Shown piece by piece: positions 24,592 to 32,370 of a DNA stretch of 42,171 nucleotides. Made by a program: the position numbers and the translations under genes. The stretch spans positions 1-42,171 of the forward strand of contig CAYQCE010000028.1 in the NCBI GenBank assembly GCA_964415885.1, in the 5' to 3' direction. Positions within the stretch are counted from its first letter, which is position 1. Each line of letters begins with the position of its first letter. The notes beneath the pieces are model-generated. The model was not told the origin of the DNA. It was given only the letters and a program-made list of their open reading frames with translations, and made no database searches. The stretch is from CAYQCE01 sp964415885. Its GTDB lineage: Bacteria > Zixibacteria > MSB-5A5 > JAABVY01 > JAHJOQ01.

Positions 24592-25266
24592 TCAGTTCGT
24601 GTATTCCGAGATAACTATGCGACTTACAGATGCAAAGACATTAACCCTCGTGTCCTCGCCGAAGTAGATCGGATCCGATACTATTTTCGCAGTCTTCGCG
24701 AGAGGGATGAATCCGCTCACGCTGTTGAAGAAGGACCAGAGAGATTCGGCGCCTTCCTGGATTTTTTTCGACGGCATTCTCTCGAGCGGAGCCCCGGAGT
24801 CGTCAAGGAATCGAACTGCTGAGATACGGTATACCTGATCGAGGTCAAGTATCTCGAAGAATTCCGGAAATTCGATTGTTTCGATTTCGAGAACGGCGAT
24901 GTCGGAATGCATGACTATCTCGGTCGGAATCAGCCTACCAGTGGCACCGTCACGAATCCCAAGGATCATCATCGGATCGGATTCATTCGGCTGCTCGAAA
25001 ATTATCGATGCGACCGGCCTTTCCGTATCTACCGGAGCATATGCAGAGATGTTGGATGCTACCCAGAACAAACCTTGGGAAGAGACCAGCATCAGAATGC
25101 CACCCACGAAGAATCCGATCTTCCAGATCGCGAACGCCTTCCTGGACTTCTGTGCGGTGATACGTCTGTTTGACAGGCTCTTGAGAGTCTGGATGAATAT
25201 CCAGACAACGAGAGACAGACCAGTTACGAAAAAACAGGTAGCCAGTATACTCAGTTTATACGCCAT
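24592..25266 (-). CDS. Membrane protein of unknown function
   Basis: A 224-residue protein with two N-terminal membrane spans (about 6-26, LSILATCFFVTGLSLVVWIFI, and 47-70, IWKIGFFVGGILMLVSSQGLFWVAS) and a soluble domain of about 150 residues that is probably periplasmic. I recognise no family. The soluble part has a conserved-looking pattern of beta strands (ASIIFEQPNE, RLIPTEIVMHSDIAVLEIETIEF). It sits between the candidate origin gap and the HEAT gene, on the same strand but 277 bases from the latter. Confidence 0.65.
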   Translation of the reverse strand: MAYKLSILATCFFVTGLSLVVWIFIQTLKSLSNRRITAQKSRKAFAIWKIGFFVGGILMLVSSQGLFWVASNISAYAPVDTERPVASIIFEQPNESDPMMILGIRDGATGRLIPTEIVMHSDIAVLEIETIEFPEFFEILDLDQVYRISAVRFLDDSGAPLERMPSKKIQEGAESLWSFFNSVSGFIPLAKTAKIVSDPIYFGEDTRVNVFASVSRIVISEYTN

Positions 25267-25438
25267 ATTAATACTTACTCATCTTGCTGGAAGCGCTGTT
25301 ATGTAAAATCAGATTCTATTGTCCACCGTACCTTTGCTTTGTGGATAACTCTTAAATTGTTATGTTAAGGTTAAAGGCTATTATGTTGTCGTTCAGCGCA
25401 TTGCAAAGATTTCCACAAATGGACGCCAATTATACACA
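25267..25438. other. Candidate replication origin (oriC)
   Basis: A 172-base gene-free gap with four DnaA-box-like words: TGTGGATAA (25340-25348, perfect on the minus strand), TTATACACA (25430-25438, fits TTATNCACA), and weaker TTGTCCACC (25319-25327) and ATTTCCACA (25409-25417). Between the boxes 25349-25398 is AT-rich, as an unwinding element would be. parAB, two parS sites and the gid/rpmH cluster lie within 10 kb, the usual neighbourhood of bacterial origins. Against it: dnaA is not adjacent, and the gene-direction flip is at 34.8 kb rather than here. Confidence 0.35.
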
Positions 25439-25804
25439 TTAGCTCTTTGGCTTCTCCGGTGACGGCTTCGGAATGCTCTCGCCTTCCTTCATGCGGCATG
25501 CTCCCTGAAAGACAGCGCCCTGCTCGATCACAAGACTCTTGGTTTTGAGATCTCCCTGGAGTATTGCCTTTGCCTGAAGCTCCACTTTCTCCTCCGCCGT
25601 AATATTGCCCTGTACCTGTCCGGAAACGACCGAAATTTTGGCGAAAACATCACCTTCCACTTTTCCTGTCGGTCCTATCACAACGGTCTCTTTAGACTTT
25701 ACTTCGCCCTTAACGAATCCATCCACTCTGAGCGATCCAGTTACTTCGACTGTGCCGCTGAATGTACAGTCCTTTCCGATGACTGTGTTCATATTATCGG
25801 CCAT
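25439..25804 (-). CDS. Bactofilin
   Basis: A 121-residue bactofilin, a beta-helical cytoskeletal protein that polymerises without nucleotide and positions cell-wall enzymes at the membrane. Seen: NTVIGKDCTFSGTVEVTGSLRVDGFVKGEV, then regular VVIGPTGKVEGDVFAKISVVSGQVQGNI turns, and a Pro-rich tail (PKPSPEKPKS). I use the ATG at 25804 with AGGAAAGG upstream; a GTG at 25810 would overlap the peptidase stop as GTGA. It directly follows an M23 peptidase, a pairing known from bactofilin/LytM shape systems. Confidence 0.93.
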   Translation of the reverse strand: MADNMNTVIGKDCTFSGTVEVTGSLRVDGFVKGEVKSKETVVIGPTGKVEGDVFAKISVVSGQVQGNITAEEKVELQAKAILQGDLKTKSLVIEQGAVFQGACRMKEGESIPKPSPEKPKS

Positions 25805-25806
25805 TT

Positions 25807-26610
25807 TCACTCAACCTTTCCTATATCTTCCAAGTTTATCAGGGTTGAAGGATCAATCGGCTCACCATTTTTCCTGATTTCGTAGTGCAGGTGGGGAGCG
25901 GAGCTGTTGCCCGAGTTGCCGGAGAGCGCGATGAGCTCGCCCTTGTTTACTCTTTCGCCAACCGAAACCAGCATAGCCCTGTTGTGACCATAATGCGTCT
26001 TATATTTGTCCATGTGATCGATTATTATCAGATTTCCAAGCGCTTCGTCCCATCCCGCGAACTCCACCTTACCGTCCGCAGTGGCATAGACCGGGGTTCC
26101 CTCCTTGGCGGCAATGTCGATCCCCAGATGCATTCGCACTCCCGATGATTCTGACGGAGCATATCCGCGCGATAAATAGCCTCTCAGCGGGATGCCGTCC
26201 GGTGTAGCATGCTCAGAGGTTTCCGCCGAATTAGCATCCGAGGCCGGCGATTGAAGCGGAGCACCTGGGTCGTATGCTCCCACGATAGAGCCAAGCCTCA
26301 CTGTGGAGTCCTCCGATTCTCCGTAAGGGGCGTCATCGATTCCGGCGAGCTCCATCATCTTGCGGAGCAGGAGACGATTCGTCTTGAGGTCCCGCTCGAG
26401 TTTGTGCACTCGTTCGGTGTAGTCACGGAGAATCTGATTTTCCATCTGAAGGTCGTCGACCAGCGCCGCTCTGCTCAGGAGACGTGAATAAGTTACTGCT
26501 CCGAAAACGAAGACAAGAGCAAGGATCACCAGAACCGCTACAATAACGCGAATCAGCCAGATCGGAAGGCGGAATGTGTGAGGCTGATCCGTGCTGTCGG
26601 AGACTATCAT
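25807..26610 (-). CDS. Membrane-anchored M23 (LytM) peptidase
   Basis: A 267-residue protein: one membrane span (about 17-40), a coiled coil (about 48-90) and a LytM peptidase domain (about 145-260). Zinc ligands are His161 and Asp165 (HLGIDIA) and His242 (HLHYE); His206/His209 (THYGHN) supply the other conserved histidines, so the enzyme looks active, not a degenerate LytM factor. It probably cuts peptidoglycan cross-links from the periplasmic side. It ends directly at the bactofilin start, suggesting a shape or division module steered by the filament, and begins 35 bases after parB. Confidence 0.92.
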   Translation of the reverse strand: MIVSDSTDQPHTFRLPIWLIRVIVAVLVILALVFVFGAVTYSRLLSRAALVDDLQMENQILRDYTERVHKLERDLKTNRLLLRKMMELAGIDDAPYGESEDSTVRLGSIVGAYDPGAPLQSPASDANSAETSEHATPDGIPLRGYLSRGYAPSESSGVRMHLGIDIAAKEGTPVYATADGKVEFAGWDEALGNLIIIDHMDKYKTHYGHNRAMLVSVGERVNKGELIALSGNSGNSSAPHLHYEIRKNGEPIDPSTLINLEDIGKVE

Positions 26611-26645
26611 AAATGTCAGGTGTTTCGTGGCATGCTCCTCTCGAT

Positions 26646-27497
26646 TTAGCCGGTAATGAGTTCCAGAAGTCTGCTCAAGTCCTCTTCATTATAGAAAGAG
26701 ATTTCGATTTTGCCCTCCTTCAGGCCCCGTTTGACTTTTACCGAGGTCTGGAGGTGCTGCTTGAGTCTCGTTTCTGCTTCGTAGATTTCCGGCGGCTGCC
26801 TCTTCAGCTTGAGTTTCCGGCCCCGTTTCTTACGTGGCTTGGTACCGTAGACCATCTCCTCGATGGTCCGAACCGAGAGACTGGACTCGGCTATCTTCTC
26901 GGCGATCTCGATCTGCTTTTCTTCGCTCTCCACACTCAGGATTGCCCGTGCATGTCCTGCCGAGATTTTGCCGGCGTTGATGAGTTCCTTGACCTTATCC
27001 GGCAACGCGAGAAGACGAACGCTGTTGGCGATCGTCGATCTGTTCTTCCCGACCTTCTTCGACAGCTCCTCTTTGCTGAGTGCGCCGTTATTCAAGAGCC
27101 TGGAGTACGCCTCCGCTTCCTCGAGCGGGGTCAGATCCTCGCGCTGGATGTTTTCGATGAGCGCGAGCTGGTACGACTCCAGATCGCTCATTGTGTCCAT
27201 GACAATCGCAGGAACCTCATCGAGTCCTATCGATTGAGCCGCGCGGAGCCTTCTCTCGCCGGCTATCAGCTCGTATGATCCGTTTTGACGCCGCACGAGC
27301 AGCGGCTGAAGGATTCCCTTCTCGCGAATCGACTCCGCGAGTTCCTCTATAGCTGTATCGGAGAATATCTTGCGAGGTTGAGAGTGTGGAGTCTTTATGT
27401 TCTCTATGTCGAGAAGTCGCAGCGCGGTCTTCTCTGTCTTTTCTTCCCTGGCAGGGATCAGAGCATCCAATCCCTTACCCAATGCTATTTTAGCCAT
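26646..27497 (-). CDS. parB: Chromosome partitioning protein ParB
   Basis: A 283-residue ParB/Spo0J CTPase that loads at parS and spreads along DNA. Seen: N-terminal ALGKGLDALIP, the HSQPRKIF box, the CTP motif GERRLRAA (80-87), a helix-turn-helix region about 130-160 (LSKEELSKKVGKNRSTIANSVRLL) and a C-terminal dimer domain. The basic linker RKKRGRKLKLKRQP is long. Its ATG overlaps the parA stop by 8 bases. The parS sites it should bind lie at 28991 and 30932. Confidence 0.97.
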   Translation of the reverse strand: MAKIALGKGLDALIPAREEKTEKTALRLLDIENIKTPHSQPRKIFSDTAIEELAESIREKGILQPLLVRRQNGSYELIAGERRLRAAQSIGLDEVPAIVMDTMSDLESYQLALIENIQREDLTPLEEAEAYSRLLNNGALSKEELSKKVGKNRSTIANSVRLLALPDKVKELINAGKISAGHARAILSVESEEKQIEIAEKIAESSLSVRTIEEMVYGTKPRKKRGRKLKLKRQPPEIYEAETRLKQHLQTSVKVKRGLKEGKIEISFYNEEDLSRLLELITG

Positions 27498-28251
27498 GTT
27501 TAATAAGCTCCTGAGCTAACTGAAGATAGTTTTGTGCACCTGCAGATATTGCATCATAGAATACAATCGGTTTTCCGAACGATGGCGCCTCGGAGAGTCG
27601 TACGTTTCTGCTTATCACGGTATCGAAGACTTTGCCGTCAAAATATGCTTTCGCCTCCGCCGCCACCTGCTTCGAAAGATTCAGCCGCGAATCATACATC
27701 GTCAGAAGAATCCCCTCGATATTAAGGTCAGGATTGAGGTTGTTCTTGACGAGCTCGATCGTTCGAATCAGCTGACCGAGACCCTCGAGGGCGTAGAACT
27801 CGCACTGTATCGGTACTATTACCGAGTTCGCGGCGACTAGGGCGTTGAGAGTCAGTAAACCGAGTGATGGCGGGCAGTCTATGATGATGTAGTCGTTTTG
27901 GTCGAGAGCCGGGTCCAGCGCCTCCTTGAGCCGGGTCTCACGCCCCTGCTGATCGACCAGTTCGACTTCGGCGCCGACAAGGTCGATGCTGGACGGTGCG
28001 ATTGTCAGGTATTCTATATCGGTCGAAGTTATTACGTCATTGATATTTACATTGTTTATTATGGAGTCGTATATGCTCTTCTCGAGTTCGCTCTTCTCGA
28101 GTCCGAGGCCGCTGGTTGTGTTGGCCTGAGGATCGAAGTCTACGACCAGGACACGTCGCTCTGCAACTGCAAGACATGCGGAGAGGTTAATGGCGGTTGT
28201 GGTTTTACCAACTCCGCCCTTCTGATTTGCGATTGCGATGATTCTGGCCAT
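27490..28251 (-). CDS. parA: Chromosome partitioning ATPase ParA/Soj
   Basis: A 253-residue Walker-type ATPase that, with ParB, moves the origin region. Seen: NQKGGVGKTTTAINL (deviant Walker A, 9-23), VLVVDFDPQANTTSGLG, IIIDCPPSLGLLTLNAL, and the VIVPIQCEFYALEGLGQL segment. I place the start at 28251, after AGGAAGAGGG, because the family begins M-x-I-I-A-I-A-N-Q; an upstream ATG at 28272 or one at 28305 would add a non-family extension. It is coupled to parB. Confidence 0.97.
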   Translation of the reverse strand: MARIIAIANQKGGVGKTTTAINLSACLAVAERRVLVVDFDPQANTTSGLGLEKSELEKSIYDSIINNVNINDVITSTDIEYLTIAPSSIDLVGAEVELVDQQGRETRLKEALDPALDQNDYIIIDCPPSLGLLTLNALVAANSVIVPIQCEFYALEGLGQLIRTIELVKNNLNPDLNIEGILLTMYDSRLNLSKQVAAEAKAYFDGKVFDTVISRNVRLSEAPSFGKPIVFYDAISAGAQNYLQLAQELIKHG

Positions 28252-28339
28252 AACCCTCTTCCTCAGCGGCATAATCGTGTAGGCGACATCAAGTTCAACG
28301 CTCAAGAAAGAGCGCAGACCGTCTAATTCAACAAAAAAC

Positions 28340-29011
28340 TTATCGCTTCTTCGAAAAAATGACTAAGTGACGATCTGAACTGTGGGATTGCAGTTTGTAT
28401 GGGAGGATTGTCGGCGGGTGGAAGCTCCGTTGCGTCCTCTTGTCCGATTGCAGGTTCTCATCGATCTCCCTTCCCTCGAGGAAGAGACCGATCCCGCCGG
28501 GCACAAGCCATCGTTTCAGTTTCCGTAGAAGCTCGCGTTTCTTTGAGAATGCTTTCGCCACTGCGACATCGAATTCTCTCTCCGGCTCGAAACGCTTGAA
28601 ATCGGATCCGACGGCACTGAATTCAATCCTGAGTGCCTGTGCGAGCTCGCGTTGAAATGCGATCTTGCCGGGGGAAGCGTCGAGCGATATCAACTCGACA
28701 CCGGGTCGCAGTATCTTCATCGCCACACCGGGGAAACCCGCACCGCTTCCTATATCCAGAATTCGGCAGCCGTGTCTGAGAGAGATCAGCCTGAGCGGCG
28801 CCGCTGAATCAGCGATCTGTTTGACTACTTCTTCGGTCGGTTCTCTCTGCGAGATCAGATTGAGGATGTCGTTCTGTTCGAGGATCCGGCGAGCGAATTG
28901 AGTGAGAAGCTCGATCTGTGAATCTAATGCCTCGATTCTCTCCTGTCCAAGTGCGCGCTCGATCCGCGATGAGAGATCGGATATAGGGGCTGTTTCACGT
29001 GAAACGGACAT
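28340..29011 (-). CDS. rsmG: 16S rRNA (guanine527-N7)-methyltransferase
   Basis: A 223-residue GidB/RsmG, which methylates G527 of 16S rRNA. The SAM motif DIGSGAGFPG lies at 86-95; NDILNLISQREPTE upstream and VAKAFSKKRELL downstream are family signatures. Its N-terminus MSVSRET is encoded across a parS site, the arrangement seen in many gidB genes. mnmG lies 38 bases upstream and parA 88 bases downstream. Confidence 0.95.
   Translation of the reverse strand: MSVSRETAPISDLSSRIERALGQERIEALDSQIELLTQFARRILEQNDILNLISQREPTEEVVKQIADSAAPLRLISLRHGCRILDIGSGAGFPGVAMKILRPGVELISLDASPGKIAFQRELAQALRIEFSAVGSDFKRFEPEREFDVAVAKAFSKKRELLRKLKRWLVPGGIGLFLEGREIDENLQSDKRTQRSFHPPTILPYKLQSHSSDRHLVIFSKKR
28991..29006. 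promoter_or_regulatory. parS site 1, inside rsmG
   Basis: TGTTTCACGTGAAACG matches the parS consensus TGTTTCACGTGAAACA at 15 of 16 bases. It overlaps codons 2-7 of rsmG. Confidence 0.92.
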
Positions 29012-29049
29012 CTTGCTTATTACCTCGATCTTCTTTCGTGGAAGGAAAG

Positions 29050-30897
29050 TCAGGCGACATGTCTTTTCAGGTGGATCATCAGAACCGATATATCCCCGGG
29101 GGAGATTCCGGATATCCTCGACGCCTGTCCGAGCGAGACCGGACGATGTCGGGAGAGTTTCTCTGATGCCTCGGTCTTGATGCCGTTGAGAGTGCTGAAA
29201 TCGAAGGTCTCCGGAATCGGATAGCTCTCGAGACGACGAAACTTCTGAATCTCGCGCTCCTGTTTCTCCAGATATCCCCTGTATTTGACCCTGATTTCCA
29301 CGTCCTTCCGCACGCGAGCCGGAAGCAACCGTAGTTCATCACTCAAGCTGACTAAATCCGATATCTCGGTACCCGCCATCCGGAGAGCATTTGCGATTGT
29401 CACCCGGTCGCGCCTTTTGATTTCGCTTCTATTGGGCAATTTGGCTACCGGGACAGTCATGCTCTCGAGACGCTCAGCTTCCTCATGCACGAGACGAATG
29501 CGTTCCTTCTCCGCAGTGTAGATATTCTCGTCAACCAAACCAAACCTGTAACCGTAGTCGATCAAGCGCTCTACAGCGTTATCCTCGCGCAGGGCGAGTC
29601 TATACTCGGCGCGGGAAGTGAACATGCGGTACGGCTCCTCGGTGGACTTGGTCGCGAGATCATCGAGAAGCACTCCGATATATGCCTGCGACCGGTCGAG
29701 AACGAACTCGGGTTCGCCTCTGAGTTTCAGGACGGCGTTCACGCCGGACATAAAACCCTGCACGGCGGCTTCCTCGTAGCCGGAAGTACCGTTGATCTGC
29801 CCGGAAAAGTATAGGCCGTCGACAAGCTTGGTTTCCGTAGTCGGTTTTATCTGATAGGGATAGAAGAAATCGTATTCTACTGCATAGCCTGGTACTGTAA
29901 TTTCCACTTCTTCCAGTCCCGGCACAGTGCGGATTGCCCGAATCTGGACATCCTCCGCGAGGCTCGTCGAGAATCCGTTCGGGTATATTTCGTCCGTGCC
30001 GTTCCCCTCTGGCTCGAGAAACAATTGGTGACGCAGCTTCTCAGAGAACCTCACTACCTTGTCCTCGATCGACGGACAATAGCGCGGACCCGCCGCCTTG
30101 ATCCTGCCGGAGTACAGGGCCGAGGCGTGCAGATTGTCGCGGATCAGCTTATGTGTGTTGTCGTTTGTGTATGTTATCCAGCATGTTGCACTGTTGTTAA
30201 GTTGATGCCGTGTGCGGAGAGACCACGGCTCGAAATCGTCATGCCCCGGCTGTTCGTCGAGGATATCGAAGTTGATCGATTTGCCGTCGAGGCGCGGCGG
30301 AGTGCCCGTTTTGAGTCTTCCGGCGTCGAAACCGAGCTGCACCAAACATTCAGTCAGGCCGAGCGCAGCGTTTTCGCCGATACGTCCTGCGCCACGCTGT
30401 ATGTCGCCGATGTGGATCAGCCCATTCAGGAATGTCCCGCTGGTTAAAATTGCCGCACGGCAACCTATTTCGAGCCCGCCTTCAGTTCTGACTCCGACTA
30501 TTCTCCCGTCGCTGGCTACAACTTCTGTAACACAGTCCTCGAATGTTTCGAGGTTAGGTTGCTTCGAGACTACACCTTGTACGAACTCCCTGTATGCGAT
30601 TCTGTCGACCTGTGCGCGGGAGGAACGGACTGCGGGACCTTTGGATGTATTCAGCTTACGAAACTGTATACCCGTATGGTCGGTCGCAAATCCCATTTCG
30701 CCGCCGAGGGCGTCGAGTTCGCGGACGAGGTGCCCCTTCGCCTGTCCCCCGACAGCGGGATTGCAGGACATCTGTGCGATCCTGTCGAGCTTGAGCGATA
30801 CGAGCAACACGGAGGCGCCCATTCGCGCGCCGGCGAGAGCCGCCTCACACCCGGCGTGACCGCCACCCGCTACCACTATGTCACACTCACTGTGCAC
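29050..30897 (-). CDS. mnmG: tRNA uridine 5-carboxymethylaminomethyl modification enzyme MnmG
   Basis: A 615-residue FAD enzyme that with MnmE modifies the wobble uridine of certain tRNAs. Seen: the FAD motif GGGHAGCEAA (11-20), LVSLKLDRIAQMSCNPAVGGQAKGH, the CX/T loop region LTSGTFLNGLIHIGD, GTPPRLDGKSI, and the C-terminal GISPGDISVLMIHLKR. It begins with GTG at 30897. A perfect parS lies in the 54-base gap to mnmE. Confidence 0.97.
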   Translation of the reverse strand: MHSECDIVVAGGGHAGCEAALAGARMGASVLLVSLKLDRIAQMSCNPAVGGQAKGHLVRELDALGGEMGFATDHTGIQFRKLNTSKGPAVRSSRAQVDRIAYREFVQGVVSKQPNLETFEDCVTEVVASDGRIVGVRTEGGLEIGCRAAILTSGTFLNGLIHIGDIQRGAGRIGENAALGLTECLVQLGFDAGRLKTGTPPRLDGKSINFDILDEQPGHDDFEPWSLRTRHQLNNSATCWITYTNDNTHKLIRDNLHASALYSGRIKAAGPRYCPSIEDKVVRFSEKLRHQLFLEPEGNGTDEIYPNGFSTSLAEDVQIRAIRTVPGLEEVEITVPGYAVEYDFFYPYQIKPTTETKLVDGLYFSGQINGTSGYEEAAVQGFMSGVNAVLKLRGEPEFVLDRSQAYIGVLLDDLATKSTEEPYRMFTSRAEYRLALREDNAVERLIDYGYRFGLVDENIYTAEKERIRLVHEEAERLESMTVPVAKLPNRSEIKRRDRVTIANALRMAGTEISDLVSLSDELRLLPARVRKDVEIRVKYRGYLEKQEREIQKFRRLESYPIPETFDFSTLNGIKTEASEKLSRHRPVSLGQASRISGISPGDISVLMIHLKRHVA

Positions 30898-30931
30898 TTT
30901 ATATCATCTTTCGATTCAAGTCGAAACGATC

Positions 30932-30947
30932 TGTTTCACGTGAAACA
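30932..30947. promoter_or_regulatory. parS site 2, between mnmE and mnmG
   Basis: TGTTTCACGTGAAACA is an exact parS palindrome in the gap between mnmE and mnmG, 1.9 kb from the first site. Both sites are within 4 kb of parAB. Confidence 0.97.
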
Positions 30948-30951
30948 GTGC

Positions 30952-32370
30952 TTACTTGCCGATACAGAAACTGTCAAATATACGATGCAAAACCTCGTCC
31001 GGCGCAACCGTGCCGACGATTTCCTCGAGATCAGAGACCGCGCTTCTCAGCTCAAACGCCACCAGTTCATGGCTGAGCCCTTCCCTCATCGATAGCGAGG
31101 TCTTCTCCAGATCTTCCTTTGCAGCTCTCAGTGCATTGCGGTGTCGAAGATTCGTGACCAGCACCTCTCCCTTGGTGCCGGTAACTGCGTCAGGAATCCC
31201 GCGATCTCTTATAGCCGCTATCAGGCGATCCGTCCCCTCGCCGGTCGTGGCGGAAAGATGAATATCATCCGCACTCGCACCTGACTTTAGTCTACCGAGA
31301 CTGTCGCTATCGACTATATCGAGCTTGTTGAACACTCGAACCACGGTTTTTCCATCGAGCAGACCTCCGATGTCGTCCATCAGGCGTGAGCAGTCCGGTT
31401 CGGAGCAATCGACGATGGCAACAATAAGATCGGCCTTCTCGATTTGTTCTCTCGTGCGTTCGATTCCCGCTATCTCGATTCGATCCTCGGACTCGCGGAT
31501 TCCCGCGGTATCTATCAGTTCGACTGCGATACCACCGATGTCTATAGACTCGGAGATTGTATCGCGGGTCGTGCCGGGGAGCTCGGTCACTATCGCGCGT
31601 TCGGTATTCAGGAAATAGTTGAACAGGGATGATTTCCCCGAGTTCGGCGGCCCCACGAGCGGGACGCACAAACCATCCCGCATTATCCTGCCGGTTTCGT
31701 ATGAGCTGATCAGTTTCGCAATCTCAGCGTCAGCCTCCGCAACGGATTTGACTATGGTATCGTAGTGCTTCTCTTCGATCGCTTCTTCAGGGAAATCGAT
31801 ATATGCTTCCAGTAGCGCGAGCGATTCCACGAGCTTGCTGCGCAGGACCTTGACGCTTTCGGACAGTCGCCCCGACAACTGCTCAAGCGCCGCTCGGTGC
31901 GACAGGTCGGTCCTGGAGGATATAAGGTCTGCAACGGCTTCCGCCTGTGAGAGATCGAGACGTCCGTTCAAATATGCCCGCTGCGTGAATTCTCCCGGTT
32001 CAGCGAGCCGAGCGCCCTGCGAGATAAGGAGTTCGAGCGCTTTTCCGGCGACAAACTGGCTGCCGTGCACCGATATCTCGACGACATCCTCACACGTGTA
32101 CGATTTGGGTGCAATCATCACTGTCGCAACGGCTTGATCGATCAGCGCATCCGTTTCCGGATCGATGATTTTGCCGTAGTGCGCACGATGAGTCGCGGAT
32201 CCGGACAGAGTCGTATTGCCTCTGAAGACAGAGTCTGCGATACGCCTCGATTCCGGACCGGACAGACGAATAACGTGAATTCCACCCGTGCCGCGTGGGG
32301 TCGAGACTGCGGCTATGGTATCGCTATTTCTGTTTGTTTTTCTTTGAGCCTTTTTTTGAACCTTTGTCAT
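30952..32370 (-). CDS. mnmE: tRNA modification GTPase MnmE
   Basis: A 472-residue MnmE, partner of MnmG. Seen: DTIAAVSTPRGTGG (17-30), the folate-domain segment EPGEFTQRAYLNGRLDLSQAEAVADLI, G1 GPPNSGKS (240-247), ELPGTTRDTI, DTAGIRESED, NKLD, and the C-terminal FCIGK with the conserved cysteine. The N-terminus has a basic extension (MTKVQKKAQRKTNRNS) absent from typical members: the only in-frame ATG lies 47 bases inside yidC, so the two genes overlap in different frames. Confidence 0.96.
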   Translation of the reverse strand: MTKVQKKAQRKTNRNSDTIAAVSTPRGTGGIHVIRLSGPESRRIADSVFRGNTTLSGSATHRAHYGKIIDPETDALIDQAVATVMIAPKSYTCEDVVEISVHGSQFVAGKALELLISQGARLAEPGEFTQRAYLNGRLDLSQAEAVADLISSRTDLSHRAALEQLSGRLSESVKVLRSKLVESLALLEAYIDFPEEAIEEKHYDTIVKSVAEADAEIAKLISSYETGRIMRDGLCVPLVGPPNSGKSSLFNYFLNTERAIVTELPGTTRDTISESIDIGGIAVELIDTAGIRESEDRIEIAGIERTREQIEKADLIVAIVDCSEPDCSRLMDDIGGLLDGKTVVRVFNKLDIVDSDSLGRLKSGASADDIHLSATTGEGTDRLIAAIRDRGIPDAVTGTKGEVLVTNLRHRNALRAAKEDLEKTSLSMREGLSHELVAFELRSAVSDLEEIVGTVAPDEVLHRIFDSFCIGK

